This document shows positions 51,361-57,973 of a stretch of 64,000 nucleotides of DNA, in pieces. The first letter of the stretch is position 1. Each line of letters starts with the position of its first letter. Source of the DNA: Paenibacillus selenitireducens (GTDB lineage: Bacteria; Bacillota; Bacilli; Paenibacillales; Paenibacillaceae); the NCBI RefSeq assembly GCF_002021565.1, contig NZ_MSZX01000006.1, positions 124,027-188,026 on the forward strand, read 5' to 3'. The notes below the pieces were generated by a model that was given only the letters and a program-made list of their open reading frames with translations, had not been told where the DNA came from and made no database searches. A program made the position numbers and the translations under genes.

Positions 51361-53436
51361 TTAAATCGCCTCCTCATGCTGTTTTCCCTTCGTTTCAACA
51401 CGAAGTTGCTTGTTTTTATCCTTCCAAACATCACTTGCCTTTTCGTAACTACCATGCAGTTTAATTAGTTCTTCCTTTGTCTCGGCAGGCAAGCTATCAA
51501 ATGTCGGAGGAACTATCAATCTAATTACCTGAGCATCCGTATCAATCAATTTCGTTACTGCCTCAGCGTTATCAATGAAGATTGGTGCAGAGAAGCCGTA
51601 ATGCTTGGATAATGTATTTATGATGTCGATGCCGGCGTTCATTTCAGCAGCACGATTTAAGCCACTACCGTAAGGAACCCCATTGGACAATGTGTCACAA
51701 CACTCTTCCAGTCCACCATTGATCTGCTCCTTGAAGAGTCGGAAGCGAACGAACCGAAACTTAGAATTAATCTTGGTTTCGAGCATCGCGACCTTAGTTC
51801 GAGTGAACTCTTCCATGAGATACTGCTCTTGTTCCAGGCGTTCAAATTCCGCCGCGAGCTCTCTTTCCTGTTGCTCGAGCTCAGAAATGCGCTTATCAGC
51901 GGCTTTTGAAGTATCAAATCTCGCTTTACTTGCTTCGAGATCAGCACAGTCAATTCGTAGCTTGCTGATTGATTCGCGTATAGCCAAGACCGTAGTCTGC
52001 GATGAAGATTGAAGCTGTCCTATCTCTTGCTGTATTCCTACCGCTTTTTGCTGTAATGATTTATACTCCGGATTAGCGGAAGGATCCTGAATACCTGAAC
52101 GTAATTCATTTAGCTCAGATTCGGATGAAGATACAGACTGTTGTAACCCTTCATGGGTCTCATTCTGCTGTTCCAACTCAACACTGATCTGAGCATTAGC
52201 TTGTTCAAGCTGTCGTATATCTTCGGATGCAGCCTTACCTTTTGCACTGATTTCAGTAAGTCGCTCGGACTTACGAAGATTGAAATCCGCTACTGCCTTA
52301 TCGTGAGCTGCTTTTATTTGTTCAGCCGGCAGTGACTGTCCACAAGTCGGGCAATTGCTATCGTGATGATCTTCGAATTCAATGCTATTAACTGAAGTCC
52401 AATCAGCTTTATATCTATCAGCCTCTTGCTTCCTAGCTTTGATCGTCCGCTCGTTCTGCTGCACACGGTGTTGCTTGTCTTCGATCGAACGTCTTAATTG
52501 ATCAATTTCACGATGCAACTGATCAACCGCAGCCCTCTTAGCCGAAACCTTTTCGAGAGTAACAGTCTGCAGCTTGTTCTTAATCTCGATCTGTTTTGTT
52601 TCAATCTCACGAAGTCCCTTTTCTTTGACGGAGATTTCAGCACCATTCTGAATGCGGCTGATCTCATCTTCCTTGTTCCGGATCTGTGCACGAATTGTCT
52701 GAATATCTTCTTCGAGAAGCTCTTCATCGAGTTCGGAAACATCTGGCACACTGCGTCGGGCCTCGTCGATACGGACTGGGATTTTAACCAGTTCCTTATT
52801 AATCTCAGAACGACGAGCAGCGATAACCTTTTTATGATTCTCGATCGAACGATCACCCAAAATATCTGCCAGCTTTACAAGGGCTTTATTACCGTGAATA
52901 ACCTCGGCGTCGGTGATTTCACCACAAACTTCAAGCAGCAGCTTGCGTCGTTGTTCCATTTTCAATTGCTCATTGAAAAAAGATGGACTGGTCAGAAGTT
53001 TGAATAAGTCCTCTTTAATGACGCTGTCGACCTCGGCCTTGTACTCACCTGCTTTCACTGGAACGCCATCGATATAATAATCAGTCGTATTCCCGCTGAA
53101 GACAGAAAGAGCGGATCCGCGCTTCTTCGTCCACTTTTCCGAGAAGACACGGCGTAAATCTCTACGCTGGCCATCGATTATAAAGAACCCTTCAACCCCA
53201 TGTTCCAACCCCTGCTGCTCGACTTTGCCTTCAGCATCCAGGCCCTTTATTTCGAAATCCGCCTTGTTGCTGCTATCCTTGCCGAACAGGAGCCATATGA
53301 AAGCATCAAATATGGTCGTTTTACCTGTACCGTTGTCACCGTAGGCATCTGTATTCACACCCCTGGTATCGAACGTAAATTCTCCGAACCCTTTAAAATT
53401 ACGAAGCGTCAACCGCTCCAAGATGATTTTCTTCAA
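51361..53436 (-). CDS. SbcC/Rad50-like SMC ATPase, TTG start
   Basis: TTG 53436 is chosen (LKKIILERLTLRNFKGFGEF) because GGGAGGG precedes it, although the frame is open 28 codons further. 691 residues: Walker A GDNGTGKTTIFDAFIW, long coiled coils, a zinc-hook-like CPTCG at the coiled-coil apex and a C-terminal FIDNAEAVTKL in place of the usual Walker B. Partner of nucleases in double-strand-break processing; here it lies beside RecT and the MBL hydrolase. Confidence 0.9.
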   Translation of the reverse strand: MKKIILERLTLRNFKGFGEFTFDTRGVNTDAYGDNGTGKTTIFDAFIWLLFGKDSSNKADFEIKGLDAEGKVEQQGLEHGVEGFFIIDGQRRDLRRVFSEKWTKKRGSALSVFSGNTTDYYIDGVPVKAGEYKAEVDSVIKEDLFKLLTSPSFFNEQLKMEQRRKLLLEVCGEITDAEVIHGNKALVKLADILGDRSIENHKKVIAARRSEINKELVKIPVRIDEARRSVPDVSELDEELLEEDIQTIRAQIRNKEDEISRIQNGAEISVKEKGLREIETKQIEIKNKLQTVTLEKVSAKRAAVDQLHREIDQLRRSIEDKQHRVQQNERTIKARKQEADRYKADWTSVNSIEFEDHHDSNCPTCGQSLPAEQIKAAHDKAVADFNLRKSERLTEISAKGKAASEDIRQLEQANAQISVELEQQNETHEGLQQSVSSSESELNELRSGIQDPSANPEYKSLQQKAVGIQQEIGQLQSSSQTTVLAIRESISKLRIDCADLEASKARFDTSKAADKRISELEQQERELAAEFERLEQEQYLMEEFTRTKVAMLETKINSKFRFVRFRLFKEQINGGLEECCDTLSNGVPYGSGLNRAAEMNAGIDIINTLSKHYGFSAPIFIDNAEAVTKLIDTDAQVIRLIVPPTFDSLPAETKEELIKLHGSYEKASDVWKDKNKQLRVETKGKQHEEAI

Positions 53437-53437
53437 G

Positions 53438-53644
53438 CTATTCCCTCCCGTTCCGGGGGCCGATGTTCTCCCGATACTGACGGATTGCCGACTCAATCTC
53501 GGCGAGATGTTCATCGTCACAGCTTAGCTCTACGATCCCCGACTGGCTGTTGATGATTAGTGTTGCCGGTGTAAGTGTAAGCCTCGGCAACAACTTCACA
53601 CTCAGGCGTTCACCTGAAACGTCTAAGGACATCGTTACGCTCAT
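53438..53644 (-). CDS. Small beta-rich phage protein
   Basis: 68 residues (MSVTMSLDVSGERLSVKLLP ...) with helical end DEHLAEIESAIRQYREN. Starts behind GGGGGTATC and its stop precedes the TTG of the SbcC-like gene by one base. First gene of the recombination operon. Unassigned. Confidence 0.6.
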   Translation of the reverse strand: MSVTMSLDVSGERLSVKLLPRLTLTPATLIINSQSGIVELSCDDEHLAEIESAIRQYRENIGPRNGRE

Positions 53645-53719
53645 GCCGATACCCCCTATTGTGTTTTATGCCCCCATCAGTTAAGATGAGGGCAATTTCA
53701 TTTTTCAAAGCTTCAGACT

Positions 53720-53748
53720 AATGACCCGGTGCAACGGGTCATTTTTCG
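53720..53748. terminator. Hairpin downstream of the large RNA region
   Basis: TGACCCG-gtgcaa-CGGGTCA with ATTTTTC on the plus-strand exit. On the minus strand it lies about 70 nt after the T-arm and may define the 3' boundary of the RNA, though the T run is on the other strand. Confidence 0.45.
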
Positions 53749-53814
53749 TTTGTCCGGACAGTTATGAGATAAATCAGTTTATCTACATGGTTCTCAGTCC
53801 TTTCATATGTATTA

Positions 53815-54400
53815 CAACAGTGGCCCGGGACTCGAACCCGGCATCGGTTTGCAGTATCCGTTTGCCCATTCATCAAAACGGTCTTAATTAATGGGGCTCT
53901 TCCTATCGGAGCAGATACGGGCTTTCACCGTGCTTCACCGAAAAGCAGTCATTGGATTTACAACTCGTTCTGCACGAGCAACTTTAACGCCGGGATTTCC
54001 ACCCTACTTCTAGACCACAAGCGTTTGTATTCCTGCCCCTGCCACCTTGGGTGATATAGCATCACCGCGAGAGCTGCCATTTTCCCAACCCATTTACCCA
54101 CCCGACCGGACCAACTGTACTATGTATCCTCGAATCGGCGCAGGCAGTTACGTGGCTAATGGCAAACCAACCGTTGTTTTGATCCTTTTGTGGAGGGAGT
54201 CAACTACGGCGAAGAATGTAACCCTCGCGCTAATGCTATATCGATGTGTCAGACACATCTCTCCGCCTACGAACCGGGGGTGGGGGGAGTAGATTATTGA
54301 TCTACTGGTTCGCAAGCGGAGAGAAAAATCTGAAATTGTCAAAGAGCAACTGCGGCTTACCGCGACGCCTCTCGGCGTTTCGGCCCGTAGCCATCGGGCC
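53815..54400 (-). ncRNA. Large structured non-coding RNA candidate with boxA and tRNA-like T-arm
   Basis: About 590 bases without a plausible gene on either strand in a compact phage genome. Minus-strand helices seen by eye, 5' to 3': GGCCCG/CGGGCC and ACGCC/GGCGT hairpins (54363-54400); an rRNA-type boxA TGCTCTTTGACAATT (54334-54348); a three-tier hairpin TCTCTCCGC/GCGGAGAGA + CGAACC/GGTTCG + GTAGAT/ATCTAC (54258-54324); GATGTGT/ACACATC (54243-54259); GGTGAT/ATCACC (~54049); CTCGT/ACGAG (~53965); CCGTTT/AAACGG (~53858); and a perfect 5-bp, 7-nt-loop T-arm CCGGG-TTCGAGT-CCCGG (~53825-53841). Size, phage location and ornate folding resemble the ROOL/GOLLD class of phage RNAs; I cannot confirm membership. 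Confidence 0.6.
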
Positions 54401-54412
54401 ATCATCAGGCGG

Positions 54413-54694
54413 TTATTCATTTAACATACTTGCCGGCACGAGCTTAGGAGCTTGTCCCTTAATTTGATCAGTGCAGCCTTTGCAGATCAGCTTCCCATAC
54501 GGTCCCGGCTCTACGTTCTCAACAGCTCCACATAAGACACAACCAGGTGCATACTTCTGCAGAATAACGCGATTACCATCTATAAAGATTTCAAGCGGAT
54601 CTCTTTCGCTAATGCCTAGAGTTCTACGTAGTTCTTTCGGTATTACCACACGTCCAAGATCATCAATTTGTCTTACCATTCCAGTAGCTTTCAT
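54413..54694 (-). CDS. AbrB-like swapped-hairpin regulator with zinc ribbon
   Basis: ATG 54694 (MKATGMVRQIDDLGRVVIPK) follows GGAGGG. 93 residues: an AbrB/SpoVT N-terminal DNA-binding swapped hairpin (RVVIPKELRRTLGISERDPLEIFIDGNRVILQKY), then CVLCGAVEN ... LICKGC, a C-terminal zinc ribbon. Seen in phages of Bacillales. It probably regulates early transcription. The structured RNA begins right after its stop, so the two could share a transcript. Confidence 0.85.
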   Translation of the reverse strand: MKATGMVRQIDDLGRVVIPKELRRTLGISERDPLEIFIDGNRVILQKYAPGCVLCGAVENVEPGPYGKLICKGCTDQIKGQAPKLVPASMLNE

Positions 54695-54698
54695 ATAA

Positions 54699-54842
54699 TT
54701 AACCCTCCGTAATGTTGTATTTGATTTCGATTTCATGCATTTGCTTGATAAGTCTGACACGCTCTGATTGATTAGGTTCATCCAAATAACGACCGTATAA
54801 ATCCATATACATATCTAAATCTTGTTCTAATTCAGGTGGCAT
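54699..54842 (-). CDS. 47-residue protein upstream of the AbrB-like gene
   Basis: ATG 54842 after GGGGGAGCG. Peptide MPPELEQDLDMYMDLYGRYL, then DEPNQSERVRLIKQMHEIEIKYNITEG: acidic, helical. Its stop lies 4 bases before the next ATG and the next ribosome site overlaps its end, so the pair is coupled. Confidence 0.65.
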   Translation of the reverse strand: MPPELEQDLDMYMDLYGRYLDEPNQSERVRLIKQMHEIEIKYNITEG

Positions 54843-54888
54843 ATCGCTCCCCCTTGTATTCCTTGATCATCGCGGGTTATAATGACCG

Positions 54889-54947
54889 TACAATTATTTC
54901 ATAAGCAGCATTGAAGCAATCGTCTGGCAGGACGGTTGCTTTTTTTA
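54889..54947 (+). ncRNA. Candidate ~60-nt small RNA with its own promoter and terminator
   Basis: On the strand opposite the early genes: TTGTAT (54854-54859), 18-bp spacer, TATAAT (54878-54883), then about 25 nt, then AGCAATCG-loop-CGGTTGCT and seven T (54915-54946). There is no open frame between. A complete transcription unit for a small RNA; expression is untested. Confidence 0.5.
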
Positions 54948-55091
54948 TGTAGCTCCAAGGCGATTCAACTGCTTTTCCAACCATTCCGGATATGGTGTAT
55001 CTCTTACCCATGGTTGGTTATGCTTCACATAATCGCTGTGGTAAAACTTCGCAAGCCTTTCAATCAGTGAGACCTTTTCTTCTTCTGGCAT
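54945..55091 (-). CDS. 48-residue acidic/aromatic protein
   Basis: ATG 55091 (MPEEEKVSLIERLAKFYHSD ...) with GGAGGTGG about 10 bases upstream. The frame is open upstream, but that part overlaps the next gene and has no ribosome site. C-terminal half is rich in Trp/Pro (HNQPWVRDTPYPEWLEKQL). Unassigned. Confidence 0.55.
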   Translation of the reverse strand: MPEEEKVSLIERLAKFYHSDYVKHNQPWVRDTPYPEWLEKQLNRLGAT

Positions 55092-55123
55092 TAGTGAGCC
55101 CACCTCCTCTCCTACCGAGTCCC

Positions 55124-55273
55124 TTATTTCACCCGATGAAGGATATATTCGCATTCACCGAACTCATTAGTGGATTCTTGAGCCACTTTCCACATACCCG
55201 TGGAAAGCAGCTCATTCGTTTCGTTCATATTCGCCTTGCGGATCTCTTTTACTTTGCTAATGTGATAGTTCAT
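55124..55273 (-). CDS. 49-residue early protein
   Basis: ATG 55273 follows AAAGGAG. Peptide MNYHISKVKEIRKANMNETN, then ELLSTGMWKVAQESTNEFGECEYILHRVK. Short, well-spaced ribosome site; unknown function. Confidence 0.6.
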   Translation of the reverse strand: MNYHISKVKEIRKANMNETNELLSTGMWKVAQESTNEFGECEYILHRVK

Positions 55274-55295
55274 GGGTTTACTCCTTTCATGTTCT

Positions 55296-55493
55296 TTACA
55301 GCAGCTTCTCTTGCTCTTTAATCCAATTCAATAAACAATCTTTTCGAATTCTTCTGGTATTTCCATTTTTAAAGCTTGGTAATTCACCTGAATTGCACCA
55401 TGCATACACTGTATTTCTTGACACGTTCAAGTACTCTGAAACCTGGATTACAGTTAACATCTCAGGAAGTATACCGTAAGTAGTTTCTTTCAT
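55296..55493 (-). CDS. Excisionase / AlpA-type HTH protein
   Basis: 65 residues of the helix-turn-helix-17 (MerR-like excisionase) family: LTVIQVSEYLNVSRNTVYAWCNSGELPSFKNGNTRRIRKDCLLNWIKEQE. It lies two genes after the Cro-like gene, a common place for Xis-type or early regulator genes. It may direct integrase toward excision or act as transcription factor. Confidence 0.8.
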   Translation of the reverse strand: MKETTYGILPEMLTVIQVSEYLNVSRNTVYAWCNSGELPSFKNGNTRRIRKDCLLNWIKEQEKLL

Positions 55494-55506
55494 AAGAAGA
55501 TTCCTT

Positions 55507-55611
55507 TCATTGTGGATTCATATTTTTCTCTTTTTCCGAAAGGGTTTTTAGTTCGTAATAAATATCACGAAGAAGGATTTCCTTTTTTTCTTTTTTCTCC
55601 TTATCGGTCAC
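55507..55611 (-). CDS. 34-residue basic/acidic peptide, GTG start
   Basis: GTG 55611 with GGAGGAGAGGG just upstream. Peptide MTDKEKKEKKEILLRDIYYE, then LKTLSEKEKNMNPQ: a highly charged helix. It lies between Cro and Xis genes; small but well positioned. Confidence 0.5.
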   Translation of the reverse strand: MTDKEKKEKKEILLRDIYYELKTLSEKEKNMNPQ

Positions 55612-55635
55612 ATCCCTCTCCTCCTTTCGCTAAAA

Positions 55636-55652
55636 GTCGCCTAACTGTTGAC
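55636..55652. promoter_or_regulatory. Operator-like 17-mer downstream of cro
   Basis: GTCGCCTAACTGTTGAC differs from 55867-55883 (GTCGCCTGTACGTTGAC) only in the centre. Two copies flanking the cro gene suggest binding sites of CI or Cro, possibly allowing looping. Confidence 0.55.
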
Positions 55653-55841
55653 TTATTCTGCAAAAAAAATGGTCCAATCTACTCCCAATTCAGAAGCAAT
55701 ACATTTAGCTAATTCAACAGAGGGTTTCCTTTTTTTATTTTCGATCGCGTTGTAATATTGCCGTGATATTCTGGTTCTTTTTGCAACTTCATCTTGAGAT
55801 AATCCAAGTTCTTTACGTTTGGTTTCTGCATGCGATGTCAT
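55653..55841 (-). CDS. Cro-like XRE regulator
   Basis: ATG 55841 (MTSHAETKRKELGLSQDEVA) with AAAGGGGTG upstream. 62-residue HTH: KRTRISRQYYNAIENKKRKPSVELAKCIASELGVDWTIFFAE. Divergent from the CI-type gene with overlapping control region, the classical lytic/lysogenic switch. Confidence 0.85.
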   Translation of the reverse strand: MTSHAETKRKELGLSQDEVAKRTRISRQYYNAIENKKRKPSVELAKCIASELGVDWTIFFAE

Positions 55842-56009
55842 AAATACACCCCTTTCGTCAAATCTTGTCGCCTGTACGTTGACCTTAATATACATCAACA
55901 TATAGGCGATGTCAACGAGATGTTTCCACAATTTTAGTCGTTTTTGTCAACTTATTGTTTACATTCTTGGTTTTTCGTATATACTATTACTTATAAGGAG
56001 GTTGTTACT
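55842..56009. promoter_or_regulatory. Divergent cI/cro control region
   Basis: Leftward promoter: TTGACA (minus of 55910-55915), 17 bp, TATATT (minus of 55887-55892). Rightward promoter: TTTACA (55958-55963), 16 bp, TATACT (55980-55985). Operator-like GTCGCCTGTACGTTGAC (55867-55883) and an inverted relative GTTGACATCGCC overlapping the leftward -35. Confidence 0.75.
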
Positions 56010-56591
56010 ATGTACGGAGATAAGCTTAAAGAACTTCGAAAGATTGAAGGGTGGACTCAAGAAGAAGTTGCAAAGAAACTTGGAGTAAGCAAGCAAACAT
56101 ATTCCCACTATGAGAATGAAAAACGACGGCCTAGTCTTGAAATGGTCAGGGAATTAGCCACTGTTTACCAAGTAAACATAGATGATATTTTTGCTGAAGA
56201 AAAAATTAGTGATGTTATTGCTTTACCGGTTGTAGGTCGAGTTTCTTGTGGAAACGGTATTATTGCTTACGAAAGTATTGAAGGATACGAACAGACACCA
56301 AAAGAATGGGCAACTGGTGGTGAGCATTTTTATCTTCGCGCTAAAGGGGATAGCATGATTGGAGCTCGTATACATGAAGGAGACTTGCTATTGATCCGAA
56401 AGCAACCCGAGGTAGAAAATGGAGAGATAGCTGCCGTACTTATTGGAGAGGAAGCAGTATTAAAGAGGGTTTATAGAAACGGAGATCAATTAGTTCTTCA
56501 ATCAGAAAATCCAAATTATCAACCTATGTTTGTGCCACCCGCCGAAGCTAAAATCATTGGTAAATTAAAGATGGCGACGATCAAATTTTAA
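56010..56591 (+). CDS. CI-type phage repressor with active S24 peptidase
   Basis: ATG 56010 (MYGDKLKELRKIEGWTQEEV) follows AAGGAGG. 193 residues: HTH (residues ~5-60), a cleavage-loop VGRVSCGNGI with a Cys-Gly bond where LexA has Ala-Gly, catalytic Ser in RAKGDSMIGARI and Lys in EAVLKRVYR. All elements for RecA-stimulated self-cleavage are present, so the prophage should be SOS-inducible. It maintains lysogeny by binding sites around cro. Confidence 0.93.
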   Translation: MYGDKLKELRKIEGWTQEEVAKKLGVSKQTYSHYENEKRRPSLEMVRELATVYQVNIDDIFAEEKISDVIALPVVGRVSCGNGIIAYESIEGYEQTPKEWATGGEHFYLRAKGDSMIGARIHEGDLLLIRKQPEVENGEIAAVLIGEEAVLKRVYRNGDQLVLQSENPNYQPMFVPPAEAKIIGKLKMATIKF

Positions 56592-56604
56592 GGAGGGCTT
56601 AGAT

Positions 56605-57810
56605 ATGCTTGGTTCATTTCGGAAAAGGGGATGCACCTGCAAAAAAAAACGATGTACATGTGGTGCAAAATGGCACTTTCGTTATGATGTTATTGACTTA
56701 AAAACAGGTAAGAGGAAACAAAAAGAAACTCGTGGTTTTGAGACAAAAGCTGAGGCTGAAGCTGAATCAAAAAAAATACTAGCAGATCTTCAACAAGGTA
56801 CTTTTTTTGAAGAGAAGAATATAACTTTTGAAGATTTTGCAAATCAGTGGATTGAGATATACGAAAACTCCGGAAAAGTTAAAACAAGCACAGTAGATAT
56901 TCGAAAGGCCAAATTAAAACATCTTTTATATTTCTTTGGCAAGATTAAATTAAAAGACATAACTAAACTCATGTATCAGGATATGCTTCTTGACCTTCAA
57001 AAAAAATACGCCCGTAAAACAATCGCCAGTGTACATGAAACTGGAAGTTTATTATTTAAAAAAGCAGTAGAACTTGAAATAATTTCAAGAGACATAACTG
57101 AACATGCTGAAATGCCTTATGTAAGGAAAACTGTAGCTGAATTAGAAGAAGAACAGCCAGTCCCCAAATACTTAGAAAAGGAAGAGTTATCACAATTCCT
57201 TAAAGCAGCAAGAAATTCAGAATATCCCCTTGATTATCCTATTTTCCTTTGTTTATCCTACACTGGCATGAGAGTAGGAGAATTGTGCTCACTAAAATGG
57301 CGAGATATTAATTACATTGATCAAACAATCAGTATTACTAAAACTATCTATAACAAAAAGAATAATACGAGAGAATATCTTGTACACACACCAAAAACAA
57401 AAAGTTCAATCAGAGTTATCGATGTTGACGAACTTGTACTTAAAACTCTTGAAGACCACCGAGTAAGACAGAATTTGCTTCGGATGGAAAAGAGAAATAC
57501 TTACTTTGATGAAGGATATGTATTTGCTAATGAGAATGCGTTCCCAGGATACCCACTTGTTCCAGCCGATCTGATTAAAAGAATGAATAGAATCTTAAAA
57601 CTTGCTAAAATTAATCACAAATTATCCCCTCATTCTCTCCGACACACACATACCTCTTTATTGGCTGAAGCTGATGTCTCTTTAGAAACGATAATGAATC
57701 GATTAGGGCACCATGATGATAAAGTAACAAGAACAGTTTACTTACATGTAACAAAACCAAGAAAAAAAGAAGCCTCTCAGAAGTTTGCAAAACTAATGAG
57801 TGGCATATAA
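56605..57810 (+). CDS. int: Tyrosine-family phage integrase
   Basis: 401 residues. The N-terminal arm-binding domain begins with a Cys cluster (GCTCKKKRCTCGAKWHFRYD). Core-binding SAM-like domain ~65-165. Catalytic set: Arg in SYTGMRVGELCSLKW, Lys in TPKTKSSIRVIDV, HSLRH (His-x-x-Arg), LGHHDDKVT (His) and Tyr in RTVYLHV. It starts 13 bases after the repressor stop (GGAGGGC ribosome site), so both are co-transcribed in the lysogen. It recombines the 15-bp core 87 bases downstream. Confidence 0.97.
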   Translation: MLGSFRKRGCTCKKKRCTCGAKWHFRYDVIDLKTGKRKQKETRGFETKAEAEAESKKILADLQQGTFFEEKNITFEDFANQWIEIYENSGKVKTSTVDIRKAKLKHLLYFFGKIKLKDITKLMYQDMLLDLQKKYARKTIASVHETGSLLFKKAVELEIISRDITEHAEMPYVRKTVAELEEEQPVPKYLEKEELSQFLKAARNSEYPLDYPIFLCLSYTGMRVGELCSLKWRDINYIDQTISITKTIYNKKNNTREYLVHTPKTKSSIRVIDVDELVLKTLEDHRVRQNLLRMEKRNTYFDEGYVFANENAFPGYPLVPADLIKRMNRILKLAKINHKLSPHSLRHTHTSLLAEADVSLETIMNRLGHHDDKVTRTVYLHVTKPRKKEASQKFAKLMSGI

Positions 57811-57822
57811 TCTGTGTATAGT

Positions 57823-57838
57823 GTGGGCAAAATGTGGG
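57823..57838. repeat. Right copy of the 16-bp end repeat
   Basis: GTGGGCAAAATGTGGG, identical to 7350-7365 and in the same orientation; 58 bp inside attR, directly after the integrase stop. Candidate arm-type integrase site. Confidence 0.6.
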
Positions 57839-57857
57839 ATAGAATTAATAATACATC

Positions 57858-57887
57858 AAAAAAACCCTTATAAATAAGGGTTTTTTT
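57858..57887. terminator. Prophage-borne bidirectional terminator next to attR
   Basis: AAAAAAACCCTTA-taaa-TAAGGGTTTTTTT, symmetric with A/T runs on both sides. It ends the integrase transcript and, on the minus strand, can replace the host terminator that integration separated from the S9 peptidase gene. Confidence 0.9.
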
Positions 57888-57896
57888 ATATTTTCG

Positions 57897-57911
57897 AGAG
57901 AGGTGCTACCT
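57897..57911. other. attR core
   Basis: Second copy of AGAGAGGTGCTACCT, 63 bases before the stop of the S9 peptidase gene (minus strand). Confidence 0.85.
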
Positions 57912-57973
57912 CATCCGTTTTGTATAATTTTCTAAATTATAGCATAGTTACCTATTCTCTAGCAACACTTATC

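Larger units (their letters stand above)
7204..57911. mobile_element. Complete prophage: lambda-type head, P2-type contractile tail, plasmid-like accessory segment
   Basis: The borders are the 15-bp direct repeat AGAGAGGTGCTACCT at 7204-7218 and 57897-57911; the integrase gene ends 87 bases inside the right copy. Between them are repressor/Cro, recombination, replication, packaging, head, tail and lysis genes in conventional order, all apparently intact. Left of lysis is a segment with hicAB, a plasmid-type initiator and a ParMR cassette. No essential gene is visibly broken, so the prophage is probably inducible (inference). Confidence 0.95.

Noticed and set aside
53815-53895. Intact tRNA gene on the minus strand
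   Set aside because: Only the T-arm folds correctly. The stem before it needs a 10-base loop and no acceptor 5' strand complementary to GCCACTG was found.
54047-54420. Protein genes in the structured-RNA region (81- and 90-codon frames on the two strands)
   Set aside because: No ribosome sites, repetitive stem-loops translate into low-quality proteins, and helices cross the supposed codons.
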